From NCBI GenBank assembly GCA_963521545.1, contig CAUQVP010000005.1, forward strand, positions 1 through 40,961: DNA of 40,961 bases. Reading direction: 5' to 3'. The notes below the pieces were generated by a model. It was not told where the DNA came from. It made no database searches and worked only from the letters and a program-made list of their open reading frames with translations. The translations under genes were made by a program, and so were the position numbers. The stretch is from JABCPE02 sp963521545 (lineage in GTDB: Bacteria > Bacteroidota > Bacteroidia > Flavobacteriales > Weeksellaceae). This document shows, one piece after another, positions 39,585 through 40,961 of the stretch; position 1 is the first letter of the stretch; each line of letters starts with the position of its first letter.

Positions 39585-39592
39585 CGATTATA

Positions 39593-39597
39593 AAATT
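39593..39597. repeat. Right target-site duplication (AAATT)
   Basis: Direct copy of 5250-5254. Confidence 0.6.
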
Positions 39598-39600
39598 TAA

Positions 39601-39611
39601 CGGTCTTTTAT
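39601..39611 (-). terminator. Right (5') half of the split host terminator
   Basis: CGGTCTTTTAT, exact reverse complement of 5239-5249. It lies 22 nt downstream (minus strand) of the peptide-transporter stop codon, where an intrinsic terminator stem would begin. Confidence 0.75.
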
Positions 39612-39633
39612 ACTTTATTTAACAAAATTTCAT

Positions 39634-40961
39634 TTATTTCACTCCGTGCATCATTTTACTGATAGGCTTATTAAGCAATATAAGCAATACTCCACAAACA
39701 ATGACAAATCCTGAAATATATGTGAAAATTTGCCCTGCTCCCATTTTTTCAACATAAGCAGCAATAAATCCTCCTAAGAAATTAGCAACAGAAGATGACA
39801 ACATCCATACCGCCATAAGCACAGAGGCCAATTTAGGAGGTGAAAGTTTAGTCACCACTGAAAGCCCGACTGGCGAAATACATAATTCCCCTACTGTATG
39901 TATAAAATATGTCATTACTAACCAAAAAAGACTTGCCTTTACTGCTGTATCTTTTATATCTCCGCCTCTCTCCGAAACGGCACCTAACATAAACCAAAAA
40001 CCTATTCCTAGAATGACCATCCCCATCCCCATTTTAATAGGTGTAGATATTTTTCTCCCTAGAGGAGAACTCCAAAACATTGCAAACAATGGAGCCAAAG
40101 TAACAACGAAGAAAGGGTTTACCGACTGAAACCAAGATGAAGGAATCGTCCAATCTCCAATAAATGGTAATGTAACATCTCTATCAATATAGTTGTCTGT
40201 ATATAATGCTATTGAAGAACCTGCTTGTTCAAATCCAGCCCAAAAGAATACTGCAAATAAGAATAAAATAAATATCACACTTATTTTATCTTTTTCTTCT
40301 TTATTTAAAGTATCTACTTGTTGCCCTTCCTCTTGTTTTTCGAATTTGACAACAGGTTTTGTTCCTATCTCTCCTAAATACTTAGGGGCTAACAAATTAA
40401 ACACCACCTGCCCTAATAACATACCAATAGATGATGCTAAAAATCCATATCTATACCCATAAGATATTATTTCTCCATTATTATCCTTAGCTGCAAAAAT
40501 ATCATCTGTTAAAACACCTATTACGATAGGGGCTATTAATGCACCTAAATTTATCCCCATATAAAAAATAGAAAATGCGGAGTCTCTTCTTTCATCTCCA
40601 TCTTTGTATAAATTCCCTACCAATATAGAAATATTAGGCTTAAAGAACCCATTACCTATAATTAATAAGAATAGCCCAATATAAAGCCCTGTCATATTAT
40701 TCATTAGAAAAAGAGCAAATTGCCCAAACATCATCGTAATCCCGCCAATAGTAACAGCTAATCTCTGCCCCAGGTATTTATCTGCTAGCCAACCGCCAAT
40801 CAATGGTGTAAAATACACTAATCCCGTAAAGTTACCATAAATAATACTTGCTTCTGCTGAGTTTATTCCTAATCCTCCCTGCAAATATGTTTTCGTGAGA
40901 TAATACATAAGTATCGCACGCATTCCATAATAACTGAAACGCTCCCACATCTCAGTAAAAA
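39634..40961 (-). CDS. POT-family peptide MFS transporter (5' end outside window)
   Basis: A proton-coupled oligopeptide symporter of the inner membrane. The visible ~440 residues include the POT signature near the start (EMWERFSYYGMRAILMYYLT), GGWLADKYLGQRLAVTIGG, GNGFFKPNISILVGNLY, and FSIFYMGINLGALIAP. The frame continues past the window edge (FTEM before the first Met), so the N-terminus is cut by the window, not by mutation. In the uninterrupted chromosome it would lie just upstream of the thioredoxin gene, on the same strand. Confidence 0.9.
   Translation of the reverse strand, partial: FTEMWERFSYYGMRAILMYYLTKTYLQGGLGINSAEASIIYGNFTGLVYFTPLIGGWLADKYLGQRLAVTIGGITMMFGQFALFLMNNMTGLYIGLFLLIIGNGFFKPNISILVGNLYKDGDERRDSAFSIFYMGINLGALIAPIVIGVLTDDIFAAKDNNGEIISYGYRYGFLASSIGMLLGQVVFNLLAPKYLGEIGTKPVVKFEKQEEGQQVDTLNKEEKDKISVIFILFLFAVFFWAGFEQAGSSIALYTDNYIDRDVTLPFIGDWTIPSSWFQSVNPFFVVTLAPLFAMFWSSPLGRKISTPIKMGMGMVILGIGFWFMLGAVSERGGDIKDTAVKASLFWLVMTYFIHTVGELCISPVGLSVVTKLSPPKLASVLMAVWMLSSSVANFLGGFIAAYVEKMGAGQIFTYISGFVIVCGVLLILLNKPISKMMHGVK

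Larger units (their letters stand above)
5255..39592 (+). mobile_element. Mu-like transposable prophage, about 34.3 kb
   Basis: It contains, in Mu-like order, a repressor, MuA transposase, MuB ATPase, DUF3164, and Mu-type head genes (gp27/28/29/36/F/G and I/T). A contractile tail module follows (sheath, tube, chaperone, tape measure, baseplate, fibres), then holin and a right-end accessory gene. Repeated transposase-site sequences lie at both ends, with a likely 5-bp target duplication. All expected modules are intact, so it may be inducible. Unlike Mu, the packaging genes are on the minus strand, divergent from the capsid/tail genes. Confidence 0.93.

Noticed and set aside
5232..39624. TG...CA termini at 5232 and 39624
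   Set aside because: They give no matching 5-bp flanks and would put the split terminator stem inside the phage.

Overview
Organism and setting. The window is AT-rich Flavobacteriia chromosome, probably Weeksellaceae (Chryseobacterium/Riemerella relatives). The evidence is Bacteroidota-type promoters (TAnnTTTG at -7), few Shine-Dalgarno sites, and the host gene set: metG with a C-terminal tRNA-binding domain, a YceI protein, an OFA-type transporter, a DUF4920 protein next to a secreted thioredoxin, and a POT peptide transporter. It carries one apparently complete Mu-like, contractile-tailed transposable prophage of about 34.3 kb (about 5255-39592).

Layout. 1-5185: host genes. About 5250 and 39597: prophage ends, with a likely 5-bp target duplication (AAATT) and transposase-site repeats at both ends. 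The phage sits in the loop of what was one intrinsic terminator between the peptide transporter and thioredoxin genes; the two 11-nt stem arms now lie 34 kb apart. 5255-7700: control region with an S24 repressor, two identical 14-bp operators, a Ner-like HTH protein, serial hairpins and small genes. 7721-15396: early operon with MuA, MuB, a second ATPase, DUF3127, DUF3164, a probable Acb2/Tad1-type nucleotide sponge and many small proteins. 15517-15747: a lone small gene behind its own promoter and palindrome, where Mu has Mor/C. 15744-22191 (minus strand): packaging and neck genes. 22364-38636 (plus strand): protease/scaffold, capsid, endolysin, spanin, sheath, tube, chaperone, tape measure, baseplate, tail fibres and holin. 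38639-39457: a structured RNA and a thymidylate-synthase-fold enzyme at the right end, where Mu keeps mom.

Most notable. (1) Two -1 programmed frameshift signals with the same geometry: heptamer, 6-nt spacer ending in the zero-frame stop, then a perfect hairpin. One is the expected tail-chaperone signal. The other (about 18446-18480, minus) would fuse the portal to a MuF minor head protein carrying a C-terminal ADP-ribosyltransferase domain. (2) Two about 40-nt tRNA-like minihelices (7653 and 13459) with a canonical T-loop, a conserved GGCA linker and different stem sequences that still pair, each about 30 nt before a gene. (3) A TS-fold enzyme whose substrate-selecting Asn is Asp, as in dCMP-modifying enzymes, behind a leader with mutually exclusive pairings. 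(4) Two small counter-oriented genes with their own promoters in the late region.

How it works together. The repressor holds the early promoter by binding between its promoter elements. MuA and MuB transpose the genome using repeated sites at both ends. Late genes are expressed divergently from 22192-22363. Lysis uses a T7-type amidase, a one-piece spanin and a distant holin. All functions are inferred from sequence alone.
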